Shown: positions 1 through 9,509 of the stretch, piece after piece
Layout: the number at the start of each line of letters is the position of its first letter
Position numbering within the stretch: position 1 is the stretch's first letter
NCBI GenBank assembly: GCA_963695675.1
Contig: CAVOGY010000005.1
Location: 62,001-126,000 of the forward strand
Direction: 5' to 3'
Origin: DASUPK01 sp963695675
GTDB lineage: Bacteria; Actinomycetota; Thermoleophilia; Solirubrobacterales; 70-9
DNA: 64,000 nt
Position numbers and translations under genes: made by a program
The notes under the pieces: model-generated
Told to the model about the DNA's origin: nothing
What the model saw: the letters and a program-made list of their open reading frames with translations, nothing else
The model's database searches: none

Positions 1-2
1 AA

Positions 3-59
3 CAGGGCACCTTCCGCGATCGTCAGCACCGCCCGGTCCCCTTCATGATGCCCACCTAA
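3..59 (+). CDS. 3' end of an unidentified gene, cut by the window edge
   Basis: The third forward frame is open from the left edge to a TAA at 57-59 and ends in a plausible C-terminus rich in Arg, His and Pro (ending FMMPT). It sits ten bases before the next gene on the same strand, so it could be the last gene upstream in the same unit. With only 18 residues visible I cannot name a family, and chance openness is possible. Confidence 0.35.
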   Translation, partial: QGTFRDRQHRPVPFMMPT

Positions 60-68
60 TCAAACGCC

Positions 69-824
69 ATGGACAGCCTTGGATACATCGGCCACGCGAC
101 GACGCTGATTCGACTCGACGGGACCACGGTGCTCACCGACCCCGTGCTGCGCGGCTGGCTGGGCCCGCTGCGTCGGCAGGCAGCAGCACCGTCGCCCGAG
201 GTGGCGAAGATTCCCAACGCAGTGCTGATCTCGCACGTGCACCGCGACCATCTCGACGTCCGCTCCCTGCGGCGGCTTCGGCCGAGCACGCCTCTGATCG
301 TTCCGCGGGGCGCGAGAAAGTGGGCGCTGCGGGGTGGCGCCGAAGATGTCCGCGAGATCGGTATCGGCGAGACGATCCCCGTCGGGGCGGTCGAGGTCAC
401 TGCTGTGCGGGCCGTGCACAACGCTCACCGCGACCGGACCTGGGGCGAGCCGATCCAGCCGCTCGGTTACCTGCTCAAGGCGCGCGTCAGGACGGTCTAC
501 TTCGCCGGCGATACGGACCTTTTCCCTGAGATGTCCGAGTTCGGCCCCGTCGACCTCGCCGTGCTGCCCGTGTGGGGCTGGGGCTCCTCAGTCGGCGCAG
601 GGCACCTCGATCCCGAGCGGGCCGCGAGGGCGGTGGAGATGCTTCGACCCCGCATCGCCGTGCCGATTCACTGGGGGACCTTCTATCCGATCGGAATGCG
701 GCGACTGCAGCCGGAGCCGCTCACCGAGCCGCCGCTCGAGTTCGCACGACTGGCGCGCCGGCTGGTGCCCGAGGTCGAGGTCCGGGTGCTCGAACCCGGC
801 TCCGAGACGGAGCTGGAGGGTTGA
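69..824 (+). CDS. metallo-beta-lactamase-fold metal-dependent hydrolase (UlaG-like)
   Basis: This 251-residue protein shows the metallo-beta-lactamase motif HVHRDH at residues 56-61 (His56, His58, Asp60, His61). Further metal ligands are expected in AGDTD and in PIHWGTF near the C-terminus. The early GYIGHATTLI strand is typical of the UlaG/NAPE-PLD-like branch, cytoplasmic hydrolases that act on lactones or phosphodiesters; the substrate cannot be read from sequence. There is no signal peptide. The length is normal for the branch, and the ATG at 69 begins directly at the conserved first strand. It follows the edge-truncated gene after ten bases and converges with the next gene, which is on the opposite strand. 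Confidence 0.85.
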   Translation: MDSLGYIGHATTLIRLDGTTVLTDPVLRGWLGPLRRQAAAPSPEVAKIPNAVLISHVHRDHLDVRSLRRLRPSTPLIVPRGARKWALRGGAEDVREIGIGETIPVGAVEVTAVRAVHNAHRDRTWGEPIQPLGYLLKARVRTVYFAGDTDLFPEMSEFGPVDLAVLPVWGWGSSVGAGHLDPERAARAVEMLRPRIAVPIHWGTFYPIGMRRLQPEPLTEPPLEFARLARRLVPEVEVRVLEPGSETELEG

Positions 825-878
825 TCGGTAGCACGGTGGCATTCGCAGGAGCGCCGGGGCCGCCGCGGACGACCTCGC

Positions 879-1649
879 TCAGCTGTCCGGCGGCTTCGAG
901 CCGCCGCCCGCGCCGGTGCTCGGCACCGACGGCGCACCACCGATCAGGTCCTGGAAGCGGCGGACGCGGCGATCGTGGCGCTCCTTCCGCATCGTCGCCT
1001 CTGCGAGCTTTTCGCTGCCCTCCTGATAGCGGCGCTGGGCCCACCATGAGCCCGGCCGAGCAAGCCGGATCGCCGCGACCCAGGCGACGGGCGGGATGAA
1101 CATGCCGATCACCGCGGCGCTGATCTTGCCCTTGACGGCCACGAAGATGCAGATGGCAAGCCCGATCAAGACCGATAAAACGATCGCGACGATCGAGCCC
1201 CCGCTCGCATTGAGCGGGACGAATCCGAGGATCAACCCTCCCCCGATGATCGCGGCGAAGATCACTGCATCGACCGAGCTGCGCCCCTTCTCCGACCAGT
1301 AGACGTCGTCCAGATAGAGCCAGAGCGCGAACTCGTCGAGGGTCAGGCCCATCCCTACTCCGAACACCCCCGCGGCGATCTCGAACCAGGGGCTGAACGG
1401 CTGAACCGCGAAGGAGATGAAGCCGGACAGCATCATCAGCACGATCCCGAAGACCAGGTGGTGGATGTGCAGCCCACCCGGGGTGACGTTCCCTGGCCAC
1501 CAGGAGACCTCGGCGCGGATCATCCGGGTGCTGAACCTGATGAACCCGAACGAGAGCAGCATGCAGAACAGCAGGATCAGCCCGGCCCGCTGGTCGGCGG
1601 AGTCGAGCGCCGCGCTGCTCTGGATCTGGAACTCCAGCGCCCCTAGCAA
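879..1649 (-). CDS. polytopic membrane protein of unknown function
   Basis: The 256-residue product has about six hydrophobic segments between residues 22 and 180, then a basic C-terminal helix rich in Arg and Glu and a Pro/Gly/Ser tail. Notable is a GLHIHHLVFG motif near residue 58, with three His close to a membrane segment, and a conserved-looking acidic patch (TLDEFALWLYLDDVYW) between helices. That pattern could bind a metal, but I do not recognise a characterised family. It lies just downstream of uvrA on the same strand, 68 bases after its stop, so it may be read through from the uvrA unit. The start is the first ATG of the frame. Confidence 0.7.
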   Translation of the reverse strand: MLGALEFQIQSSAALDSADQRAGLILLFCMLLSFGFIRFSTRMIRAEVSWWPGNVTPGGLHIHHLVFGIVLMMLSGFISFAVQPFSPWFEIAAGVFGVGMGLTLDEFALWLYLDDVYWSEKGRSSVDAVIFAAIIGGGLILGFVPLNASGGSIVAIVLSVLIGLAICIFVAVKGKISAAVIGMFIPPVAWVAAIRLARPGSWWAQRRYQEGSEKLAEATMRKERHDRRVRRFQDLIGGAPSVPSTGAGGGSKPPDS

Positions 1650-1717
1650 GACCTCTCCCTCACACCGGCCAGTATGGACCTACGAACTAACGGGTTGCGC
1701 TGTCGGCACCCTCGCAT

Positions 1718-4685
1718 CTAGGCGGCAACCGGCGCTTTGCGCCTGCCCGTGCGGCGAACTCTCATCTCCGGATCGACCAGGTCGGCGAGGAACTCGCCGG
1801 TGTACGAGCCCGGAGTCGCGGCGACCTGCTCGGGCGTCCCGGTTGCGAGCAGCCTGCCGCCCTCCTCCCCGCCCTCGGGCCCGAGGTCGATGATCCGGTC
1901 GGCGGTCTTGATCACGTCGAGGTTGTGCTCGATCACGATCACCGTGTTCCCGGTCGCCACCAGCCGGCCGAGCACGTCGAGCAGCCGCTGAACGTCGGCG
2001 AAGTGAAGGCCCGGTGGTCGGCTCGTCGAGGATGTAGAGCGTGTCGCCCGTGGCCACCTTGGAGAGCTCGGTCGCGAGCTTCACCCGCTGCGCCTCGCCG
2101 CCGGAGAGCTGAGTGGCGGGCTGGCCGAGCCGGATGTAGTCGAGCCCGACGTCGTGGAGCGTGTCGAGGCGCCGTGCGATCTTCGGGATGTCCTTGAAGA
2201 AGTCGCAGGCCTCCGCCACCGACATCTCGAGGACGTCGGCGATCGACTTGCCCTTGAACCGCACCTCGAGGGTCTCGCGGTTGTAGCGCTTGCCGTGGCA
2301 TTGCTCACAGGGCACGTAGACGTCCGGGAGGAAGTGCATCTCGATCTTGATCTGGCCGTCGCCGCGGCAGACCTCGCAGCGGCCGCCCTTGACGTTGAAG
2401 CTGAAGCGGCCGGGCTTGTAGCCTCGGGCCCGCGCCTCGCGCGTCTGCGAGTAGAGCTGACGGATGTGGTCGAAGACGTTCGTATAGGTCGCCGGGTTCG
2501 ATCGCGGCGTTCGCCCGATCGGCGACTGGTCGATGTTGATGATCTTGTCGACCTGCTCGATGCCCTCGATGCGGTCGTGCGAGCCCGGCCTGAGCTTTGC
2601 CTGATGGAGCCGATTGGCGACCGCCGGGTAGAGCGTCTCGTTGATCAGAGTGGACTTCCCCGACCCCGACACGCCGGTGACGCAGCAGAAGACGCCGAGC
2701 GGGATCGGCACGTCGATCCGCTTCAGGTTGTGCTGCCGCGCGCCCTTGATGACGAGCTCCCCGCGCGGCTCGCGCCGCTTCTCGGGGATCGCGATCAGGC
2801 GCTGGCCTGCCAGGTACTGGCCGGTTAGAGAGGCGGGGTCGCCCTCGACCTCCTTGGGCGTGCCCTCGGTGATCACGTGCCCGCCGTGCTCCCCCGCCCC
2901 CGGACCAAGGTCGACGATGTGGTCGGCCGAGCGCATCGTGCCCTCGTCGTGCTCGACGACGATCACGGTGTTGCCGAGGTCGCGCAGCCGGTCGAGCGTC
3001 TGGATCAGCTTGGCGTTGTCGCGCTGGTGGAGTCCGATCGAGGGCTCGTCGAGGATGTAGAGGACGCCGACCAGGCTCGATCCGATCTGCGTCGCCAGCC
3101 TGATCCGTTGCGCCTCGCCGCCCGACAGGGTCCTTGCCGATCGCGCCAGACTGAGGTAGCCGACGCCGACGTTGTCGAGGAATGCCAGCCGCTCGGTGAT
3201 CTCGCGGACGAGGAGCCGCGCGATTGCCCGTTCCGTGTCCGTCATCTCGAGGTCCTGGATCCAGCGCAGCGCTGCCCGCGCGGACATCTCGGTGTACTCG
3301 TGGATGGAGATCCCCCCGACCTTCACCGCGAGGCTCTCCGGGCGCAGCCTCGCCCCCTTGCAGACCGGGCAGGGCTGCTCTGCCATGTAGCCCTCAACCC
3401 GCTCCCGTACGGCGTCCGAATCGGTCTCCTCGTAGCGTCGCTCGAGGTTGTTGACGATCCCCTCGAAGCGGACGCTGTAGGAGCGCCGCCGGCCGAAGCG
3501 GTTCGTGTAAGAGACCTTGTGACGCTCGCCCCCGGTGCCGTAGAGGAAGATCCCCTTGTCTTCGTCGGAAAGCTCCTGCCAGGGCGTGTCCGGATCGATC
3601 CCGTAGTCCTCGGCCACGGCCTCGACCAGGCGCTTCCAGTACCGCGAGTGCCCGAGCCGCCAGGGCTGCAGCGCGCCCTCGGAAAGCGACAGCGTCGGAT
3701 CGGGCACGACCAGCTCCGGGTCGACCACGCGCTGGAAGCCGAGCCCGTGGCAGCGCTCGCAGGCGCCGTGCGGCGAGTTGAAGGAGAAGATCCGCGGCTC
3801 GAGCTCCGGGATCGAGGTACCGCAGTTGAGGCAGGCGAAGCGCTCGCTGAAGGTGAGGCGGTCGGCGACCCCCTCGGGCAGTTCCCCCGCGCCCTTCGCC
3901 CCCTTGACGCCGCCCACGTTCTCGGACGAAGACCGCTCCTTGGCCTCGCCGGCACTGCCCTTCTCGAGCACGTCGACCTCGACGACTCCTCCGGCGAGTC
4001 CCGCCGCAGCCTCGATCGACTCCGAGAGACGGCGGCGCAGGTCTCCCTTCATCACCAGCCGATCCACCACGACCGAGATGTCGTGGTTGTACTTCTTGTC
4101 GAGCTTGATCTCTTCGTCCACTCGACGCAGCGCGCCATCCACCCGAACCCGGCTGTAGCCCTCGAGGCGGAACTGCTCGAAGAGCTTCTCGAACTCTCCC
4201 TTCCGGCCGCGGACCACGGGCGCCATCACCATGAAGCGCGTGCCCTCGTCCAGGGTCATCACGCGATCGGTGATCTGCTCGACGGACTGCCCCTCGATCG
4301 GCTCACCGCACTCGGGACAGTGCGGGTGCCCGATCCTGGCCCAGAGCAGACGCAGGTAGTCGTAGATCTCGGTGACCGTCCCGACCGTCGATCGCGGGTT
4401 GCGAGAGGTGGTCTTCTGGTCGATCGAGATCGCCGGCGAGAGCCCATCGATCGAGTCGACGTCGGGCTTCTCCATCAAGCCGAGGAACTGGCGCGCGTAT
4501 GCCGACAGCGACTCGACGTAGCGCCGCTGCCCCTCGGCGTAGATCGTGTCGAAGGCAAGGCTCGACTTACCGGACCCGGAGAGTCCGGTGATCACGATCA
4601 GCGAGTTGCGAGGCAGCTCGAGGTCGATGTCCTTGAGGTTGTGCTCCCTCGCCCCACGTATGACTATGCGCTCGGAAGGCGCCAT
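1718..4685 (-). CDS. uvrA: UvrABC system protein A, carrying a one-base frameshift near its 3' end
   Basis: UvrA is the damage-recognition ATPase of nucleotide excision repair. Two ABC modules are visible: Walker A GLSGSGKSSLAF near the N-terminus and GVSGSGKSTLINE in the second half, each with an LSGGEAQR signature. Zinc-finger cysteine pairs (CLNCGTS...CERCHG, CEVCRGDG...CEQCHGKRY) are present. The frame is intact to LYILDEPTTG, then breaks at 2008-2013, where GGGCC has one base too many. The rest (LHFADVQRLLDVLGRLVATG, ending at 1718) lies in the next frame. Rejoining them gives a UvrA of normal length. The ATG at 4685 overlaps the TGA of the upstream MFS gene by one base, so the two are probably translationally coupled. 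I favour a base-calling error over a true pseudogene. Confidence 0.93.
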
Positions 4686-5908
4686 CACATCGAGTGTACG
4701 CGGGCGAACGGTTGTTCCCGCAGGGCCGGGAGGTGCAGGCTGCGACGGCCGATCGCCGCCGCCAGCAGGGTCAGCCCTCCTCCGGCGGCCGCCACAGCGA
4801 GGCCCGCGTGCGGGCTCGCCTCGGTCACGGCGACGCCCGCCGCGGCGTTCCCGAGCGCGGCGCCGCCCACGATCGCGGTCAGGATCCAGCCCGTCGCCTC
4901 CGCCGCGGTGCCAGTGGGGGCGAGCGAATCCAGGAGCAGGTAGATCACCGAGATGGTCGGCGCCAGCGCCACTCCGCTGAGGGCCATAAGAGGGAAAGCT
5001 GCGGCTAGGGACGGGACGGCGATCAGGGGAAGCATCGTGATGGCGAAGACCAGGGAGACCGACCACAGCCTCTGACCCGGCCCACTCTGCCAGGCACGGG
5101 TGCCGAACCAGAGTCCTCCAACGGTGCTCGCGAGAGCCTGGACCGCGATCAGCGCGCCGCCCAGCTCGGCGACTCCATGATGCGATGCAAAGGCCGTGAT
5201 CGCAAGCTCGGCGGCGCCCACCGCGACCCCGACGCCGAAGGCGGCGCCCATCAGCACCAGCACGCTGGCGGATCGAAGGGGCCCGATCTGTCTTTCATGC
5301 GCAGGTGCCCCTCGCCAGCGGCGCGAAGCCGCGGAGCTGGCGAAGACCACGGAGCCGATCAGTGTGAGAAGCATGCAGATCGACAGCGACGCCGTGGGCG
5401 AGGCAATGGCGATCGCGGCCGCCGCGATCAGCGGGCCGACGATGAACGCGACGTCGATGGCGACGGCGTCGATCGCGAACGCGGCCTGCCTCAGCCCCGG
5501 GTCGGGGACCAGCTCCGACCAGAGCGTCCGCATCGTGCTGCCCGTCGGCAGCGTGCCCAGGCCGGCGATCGTGGCCACGACCGCCATCTCTCCGGCGGAG
5601 CCTCCGGAGTGCGCCAGCGCGATCAGGCCGCCGAACCCGGCGATGTTGATCGCGGTCGCCGGCACGATCACAGGGGTCTGGCCGATCCGGTCGATCACCC
5701 GGCCCTGGATCGGCAGCGAGATCGCGGCCGCAATCGAGTAGCACGCCATCACCAGGCCAGCGACCGCGAAGGAGCCGGTCGAGCCGCGGACCAGCAGCAC
5801 CGTGGAGAGCGGCTCAGCCGCGATCGACAGGCGGCCGATGATCACTCCGGCGAGCGGCTGGCGCACGCCCTCGGCACCGAGCACGCGCTTGTAGGCCTCC
5901 GGAAACAT
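4685..5908 (-). CDS. MFS transporter
   Basis: This is a 407-residue major facilitator superfamily membrane protein with about twelve hydrophobic helices. The loop between helices 2 and 3 carries a motif-A-like QGRVIDRIGQTPV. The N-terminus (FPEAYKRVLGAEGVRQPLAGVIIGRL) is typical of the YbfB/AraJ-like MFS proteins common in actinobacteria. The substrate is unknown. Its stop TGA shares one base with the uvrA start codon, so it probably heads a two-gene unit with uvrA. A TAACCT hexamer lies 8 nt before the ATG, consistent with a leaderless promoter shared back to back with the divergent VOC gene. Confidence 0.85.
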   Translation of the reverse strand: MFPEAYKRVLGAEGVRQPLAGVIIGRLSIAAEPLSTVLLVRGSTGSFAVAGLVMACYSIAAAISLPIQGRVIDRIGQTPVIVPATAINIAGFGGLIALAHSGGSAGEMAVVATIAGLGTLPTGSTMRTLWSELVPDPGLRQAAFAIDAVAIDVAFIVGPLIAAAAIAIASPTASLSICMLLTLIGSVVFASSAASRRWRGAPAHERQIGPLRSASVLVLMGAAFGVGVAVGAAELAITAFASHHGVAELGGALIAVQALASTVGGLWFGTRAWQSGPGQRLWSVSLVFAITMLPLIAVPSLAAAFPLMALSGVALAPTISVIYLLLDSLAPTGTAAEATGWILTAIVGGAALGNAAAGVAVTEASPHAGLAVAAAGGGLTLLAAAIGRRSLHLPALREQPFARVHSM

Positions 5909-5916
5909 CCCGGCCC

Positions 5917-5926
5917 AGGTTAAGCT
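5917..5926. promoter_or_regulatory. back-to-back -10 elements for the MFS-uvrA unit and the VOC gene
   Basis: The ten bases AGGTTAAGCT read as TAAGCT on the plus strand, 8 nt before the VOC ATG. On the minus strand they read as TAACCT, 8 nt before the MFS ATG. Both match TANNNT at the spacing expected for leaderless transcription. The two hexamers overlap, so the two promoters probably exclude each other. Confidence 0.5.
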
Positions 5927-5934
5927 CGCCCCCG

Positions 5935-6381
5935 ATGAGCGGCCCGCCCCCCGTCACCGGGATCTCGGAGCTCGTCCTCGAGGTCTCAGACCTCGACGCG
6001 GCGCGGCGCTTCTACCGCGACGTGCTCGGGTTCGAGGAGACGCTCTACGGCGAGGGAGCCGAGGGGCGGTACTGGTACCTGGTCGGCGAGACCGCCCGGC
6101 TTGGGCTCTGGACCGAGCAGGTCGGGTTGGCCGGCGGCCGCGGTGGTGCACACGTCCACTACGCGTTCAACGTCGCTGACGGTGAGATCGACCGCCTCAA
6201 GGAGCGGATCGAGGAGGCGGGAGCCGCGGTCGAAGGCCCCATCCAGCTCGGGCCGGGCCGCGCCATCTACGTCACCGACCCCGACGGCAACGTCGTCGAG
6301 TTCTGGAGCCAGGACATGACGGCGTACACCGCGGGCGCCCGCGAGGGCGGCGGGCCCGGGACCTTCCGCTCGGGCGAATGA
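5935..6381 (+). CDS. VOC (glyoxalase/bleomycin-resistance fold) family protein
   Basis: A 148-residue single-domain vicinal-oxygen-chelate protein. It has the paired beta-alpha-beta-beta-beta modules of the fold: an N-terminal strand (ISELVLEVSDLDAARRFY), VHYAFNV in the middle, and the family end motif IYVTDPDGNVVEFWSQD near residues 117-133. That end motif supplies a metal-ligand Glu in many members. Function could be lyase, dioxygenase or resistance protein; the sequence does not decide. It is cytoplasmic with no signal peptide. The start ATG lies 8 nt after a -10-like TAAGCT with no Shine-Dalgarno sequence, suggesting leaderless translation. Confidence 0.85.
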   Translation: MSGPPPVTGISELVLEVSDLDAARRFYRDVLGFEETLYGEGAEGRYWYLVGETARLGLWTEQVGLAGGRGGAHVHYAFNVADGEIDRLKERIEEAGAAVEGPIQLGPGRAIYVTDPDGNVVEFWSQDMTAYTAGAREGGGPGTFRSGE

Positions 6382-6385
6382 CGCC

Positions 6386-6946
6386 CTAGCGCGGCAGCCT
6401 CGACAGAACCTCTTTGAGGAGCTCGGTCCGGTCGCCCGGACCGAACTTCTCGATCAGCTCCGCCTCGATCGCGGCCGGGTCCTTGCCGTCGACCGCCAGC
6501 TTCATCGCCACCAGCCGCTCCGCCGCGTCGTCACCGTTCTCCGCGGCCTGCTCGGGCTCGGGCGACTGCGGCTCCGGTGCGGGCGGTGAGACGGGGGTCT
6601 CGGGAGCGCCGGGCGTCTCCTCCGGCTCGAGCTCGGGTTCTGGCTCCGGCTCGGGCTCGCTCGGCGGCGCCTCGGATCTTGGGACCGCCGCGGAGGCGGC
6701 CGCCGCCAGGGTGCCGCCGAGCTCGTCTAGCGCCCGCTTCGCCGCCTCGATCTGGGCGCGGGCGTCAGCCTCGGCGCGCTCGCGAACGCGCCCAGCCTCC
6801 GCCTCGGCTTGCTCGCGAATCGTCGCCGCCTCGCTCTCCGCATCCCGAACGATCGCGGCCGCGCGTTCCTCGGCCTCGGTCAGTACACGCCGGATGGCCT
6901 CGGCCGCCTGCGCAGCCAGTTCCTCGGCCTGCTGTCCCGTGCTCAT
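6386..6946 (-). CDS. coiled-coil protein with acidic Pro/Glu linker
   Basis: The 186-residue product has three parts. Residues 1-90 form a continuous Ala/Glu/Arg coiled coil of the kind seen in DivIVA-like and F-ATPase b-subunit-like proteins. About 50 residues follow of a very acidic, Pro/Glu-rich disordered linker with repeated PEPEPE. A C-terminal helical domain (AERLVAMKLAVDGKDPAAIE, ending in LKEVLSRLPR) closes the protein. I do not recognise a named family; a scaffold or polar-growth role is only a guess. I chose the ATG at 6946 because the coiled coil begins there and a TACGCT hexamer lies 7 nt upstream. An in-frame ATG further upstream would add 32 unlikely residues. Confidence 0.7.
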   Translation of the reverse strand: MSTGQQAEELAAQAAEAIRRVLTEAEERAAAIVRDAESEAATIREQAEAEAGRVRERAEADARAQIEAAKRALDELGGTLAAAASAAVPRSEAPPSEPEPEPEPELEPEETPGAPETPVSPPAPEPQSPEPEQAAENGDDAAERLVAMKLAVDGKDPAAIEAELIEKFGPGDRTELLKEVLSRLPR

Positions 6947-6953
6947 GCGAAAC

Positions 6954-6959
6954 AGCGTA
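6954..6959 (-). promoter_or_regulatory. -10-like TACGCT before the coiled-coil gene
   Basis: TACGCT on the minus strand ends 7 nt before the ATG at 6946, with no Shine-Dalgarno sequence between. This fits the leaderless pattern seen across the window. Confidence 0.4.
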
Positions 6960-6987
6960 ATACGGCACGACGCACCGGGGTGCAAGG

Positions 6988-8643
6988 ATGGCGACCGCTT
7001 CAGCTCGTATGCGCAAGTGGCTCCCCCTGATACTGCTGGCATCGGCCCAGTTCGTCATGACGTTGGACTCGAGCGTCATGAACGTCTCGATCTCCCAGAT
7101 CGTCGCCGACCTCAACACCTCGATCCAGGGCGTTCAGTCAGCGATCACCTTCTACACGCTCGTGATGGCCTCCTTCATGCTCGCCGGCGCGAAGCTGGGC
7201 GACATCCTGGGTCGCAACCGGGTCTTTGCGCTGGGGCTGGCCGTCTACGGCGTCGGCTCGCTGACGACCGCGCTGAGTCCCAGCCTCCCCGTCCTCCTGG
7301 TCGGCTGGTCGGGCGTCGAGGGGCTCGGCGCCGTCATGGTGATCCCCGCCATCTTTGCGCTCACCGCCGCCAACTATGAGGGCAAGGATCGGGCGCTCGC
7401 CTACGCGCTGATCGGGGCGACGGTCGCGATCGCGGTCGCGGCCGGGCCGCTGATCGGCGGGTGGGTGACGACCAATTACAGCTGGCGCTGGGTGTTCGCG
7501 GGCGAAACGGTCGCCGTGATCATCCTGTTGCTCTTCAGGAGCAACCTCGCGAAGGTCCCGAGGGCCGAGCACCCTCCGAAGATGGACTACGGCGGCGCGG
7601 CGCTCTCGGCGGCCGGCCTGGGTCTGATCGTCTTCGGAATCCTGATGAGCAGCACCTGGGGGCTGATCACCCCGCGATCTGCACCCACGATCGGCGGCAC
7701 CGAGATCACGCCTCTGGGTTTCTCGGTCGTGCCGTTCCTGATTCTGGCCGGCCTCGGATTTCTCGCCGGCCTGGTCCTCTGGGAGGATCGGCGGGAGCGA
7801 CTCGGGCTCGACCGGCTGGTGGACACGACGCTGCTCCGGATCCCGCGGCTTCGCGCCGGGCTGCTCACGCTCTTGGGACAACAGCTGGTCCTGATGGGGA
7901 CCTTCTTCGTCCTCCCGGTCTATTTGCAGGTCGTGCTCGGCCTCGACGCATTCGAGACGGGCAAGCGGCTCCTGCCGCTGTCGGCGGCGATGCTGGTCGC
8001 CGCCCTTTTGGGTCCCAAGATCGCCGGTCGTCGTTCACCGAGGACGGTCGCGCAGTTCGGCTTGGTGGCGATCAGCATCGGGGCGGTGGTGATGATGGCG
8101 ACGCTCGACGTGAACCTGAACGAGACAGGATTCAAGATCTCGCTGGTCCTGTTCGGGATCGGTGCCGGTCTGCTGGCCTCCCAGCTCGGCAACGTGATCA
8201 TGTCGTCAGTCGATCCGTCGAAGACGAGCGAGGCGGGTGGGCTCCAGGGGACAGCGCAGAACCTCGGGGCATCGATCGGGACTGCGTTCATCGGAGCCGT
8301 TCTGATCGTCGGGTTGATCAACGGGTTCAACAATCGGATTGAGGACAACCAGCAGCTGCCTCAGGACGTTCGCCAGACGATTGAGGCCAACACCGAAGAG
8401 GGGATCGACATCGTGCCCGTCTCCGAAGCGAAGCAGCGGGCACTCTCCAAGGGCGTGCCCGAGGATCAGGCGGACCAGATCGCCTCCGCCTACGGAGACG
8501 CTGAGCTCGTGGCGCTGAAGGAGTCGCTCGGGGCGGTGGCGGTGGTTGCCCTGCTGGCGCTCTGGTTCACCCGCAGGCTCCCCACCTCGGCGGATGAGCC
8601 CGCGCCGGCAAAGGAACCCGAAGCGGTCCCCGCCTCGGCCTGA
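6988..8643 (+). CDS. MFS drug exporter of the DHA2 (EmrB/QacA) 14-helix type
   Basis: A 551-residue proton-driven efflux protein of the cytoplasmic membrane. Early in the protein LDSSVMNVSISQI is the DHA2 motif D1, and GAKLGDILGRNRVFALG is motif A in the helix 2-3 loop. GPLIGGWVTTNYSWRWVF is the antiporter motif C with its usual following Trp-Arg-Trp. About fourteen hydrophobic helices can be counted, with a final helix (AVAVVALLALWF) before a short Pro/Ala tail. Substrates are probably hydrophobic or cationic compounds, by family. It diverges from the coiled-coil gene and is followed on the same strand by the K+ channel. No adjacent TetR- or MarR-type regulator is present. Confidence 0.9.
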   Translation: MATASARMRKWLPLILLASAQFVMTLDSSVMNVSISQIVADLNTSIQGVQSAITFYTLVMASFMLAGAKLGDILGRNRVFALGLAVYGVGSLTTALSPSLPVLLVGWSGVEGLGAVMVIPAIFALTAANYEGKDRALAYALIGATVAIAVAAGPLIGGWVTTNYSWRWVFAGETVAVIILLLFRSNLAKVPRAEHPPKMDYGGAALSAAGLGLIVFGILMSSTWGLITPRSAPTIGGTEITPLGFSVVPFLILAGLGFLAGLVLWEDRRERLGLDRLVDTTLLRIPRLRAGLLTLLGQQLVLMGTFFVLPVYLQVVLGLDAFETGKRLLPLSAAMLVAALLGPKIAGRRSPRTVAQFGLVAISIGAVVMMATLDVNLNETGFKISLVLFGIGAGLLASQLGNVIMSSVDPSKTSEAGGLQGTAQNLGASIGTAFIGAVLIVGLINGFNNRIEDNQQLPQDVRQTIEANTEEGIDIVPVSEAKQRALSKGVPEDQADQIASAYGDAELVALKESLGAVAVVALLALWFTRRLPTSADEPAPAKEPEAVPASA

Positions 8644-8745
8644 GGGTCTGCGGCGGGCCCGCGCAGGAAAAGCCGGCCGCAGCCCGAACGGACGGAAGTG
8701 GCCCGAGAAGGCAACGGCAAGGCCTCCCGCAAAGGAGCCCTGGGG

Positions 8746-9480
8746 ATGTCGCGCCAGCCCGGGGAGCGATGGTCACAGTTCGCCGAGAGGATCGCGAACG
8801 CGTTCGGCCTCGTCCTGCTTCTGGTGCTCGCCACCTACGTCCTCGGCTCTCTGACGGCGTTCCACGGGTTCACCGGGGCGCTGACGACGACCGTCGCCTG
8901 TCTCGCCGCGGTGGTCGGCCTGGCCGGCGCCGTCGTGCGACCTCCAGTCTTCCGGTCGGCCCTGGCGCTCGCCCTCGTCGCGGTGGTCCTCGCGCTGCTG
9001 TCGTGGATCGTCGACGACCTGCACCTGCTCGGCGCCAGCTCCTTCATCGTCATGTTGCTCCTGCTTCTCGCCGTCGCCGCGATCCTGAGAGCGGTGCTCG
9101 CCGAGACCAAGGTCGGATTCCGCACGATCCTCGGCGCGATCAGCGTCTACATGATCCTGGGGCTGCTCTTCACCTTCCTGTATGCGGGGATCGATCGGAT
9201 ACAGGGAAGCCCCTTCTTCGGCACCGGGGTCTCCGTCAAGGGAGCCGACTTCCTCTTCTTCAGCTTCACCACGCTGACCACCACCGGGTACGGGGATCTC
9301 GTGCCCGCCGGGCAGCCCGGCCGGATGTTCGCCGGGCTCGAGATGCTCACCGGCCAGATCTTCCTGGTCACGCTGGTCGCCGGGCTGGTGAGCCTGTGGC
9401 GTCCGCGGGACGCTGGCGGGGCGACGCGGGCGATCCGGCTAGCGCCCCTCGCACTGAAGCCCGCGGCGCGTAGCCCATAG
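8746..9480 (+). CDS. two-pore-type potassium channel family membrane protein
   Basis: The 244-residue protein has several N-terminal membrane helices followed by a pore module (FSFTTLTTTGYGDLVPAG, filter around residue 178). The TTTGYGD selectivity filter is diagnostic of potassium channels of the Ion_trans_2 type. A final helix (MLTGQIFLVTLVAGLVSLW) follows the filter. No RCK/TrkA nucleotide-binding domain is attached, so gating is not regulated in the usual way. I prefer the ATG at 8746 over an upstream GTG at 8698, because AAAGGAG at 8731-8737 is a good Shine-Dalgarno sequence 8 nt before it. Confidence 0.9.
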   Translation: MSRQPGERWSQFAERIANAFGLVLLLVLATYVLGSLTAFHGFTGALTTTVACLAAVVGLAGAVVRPPVFRSALALALVAVVLALLSWIVDDLHLLGASSFIVMLLLLLAVAAILRAVLAETKVGFRTILGAISVYMILGLLFTFLYAGIDRIQGSPFFGTGVSVKGADFLFFSFTTLTTTGYGDLVPAGQPGRMFAGLEMLTGQIFLVTLVAGLVSLWRPRDAGGATRAIRLAPLALKPAARSP

Positions 9481-9509
9481 GATCAGGCCGCCTCATCCAA
9501 GGACTCGAC

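Noticed and set aside
2877..4943. Long open frame on the plus strand opposite uvrA (688 codons)
   Set aside because: It is an antisense shadow caused by high G+C third positions; the protein is Arg/Asp/Leu-rich with no domain, while uvrA on the other strand is unmistakable.
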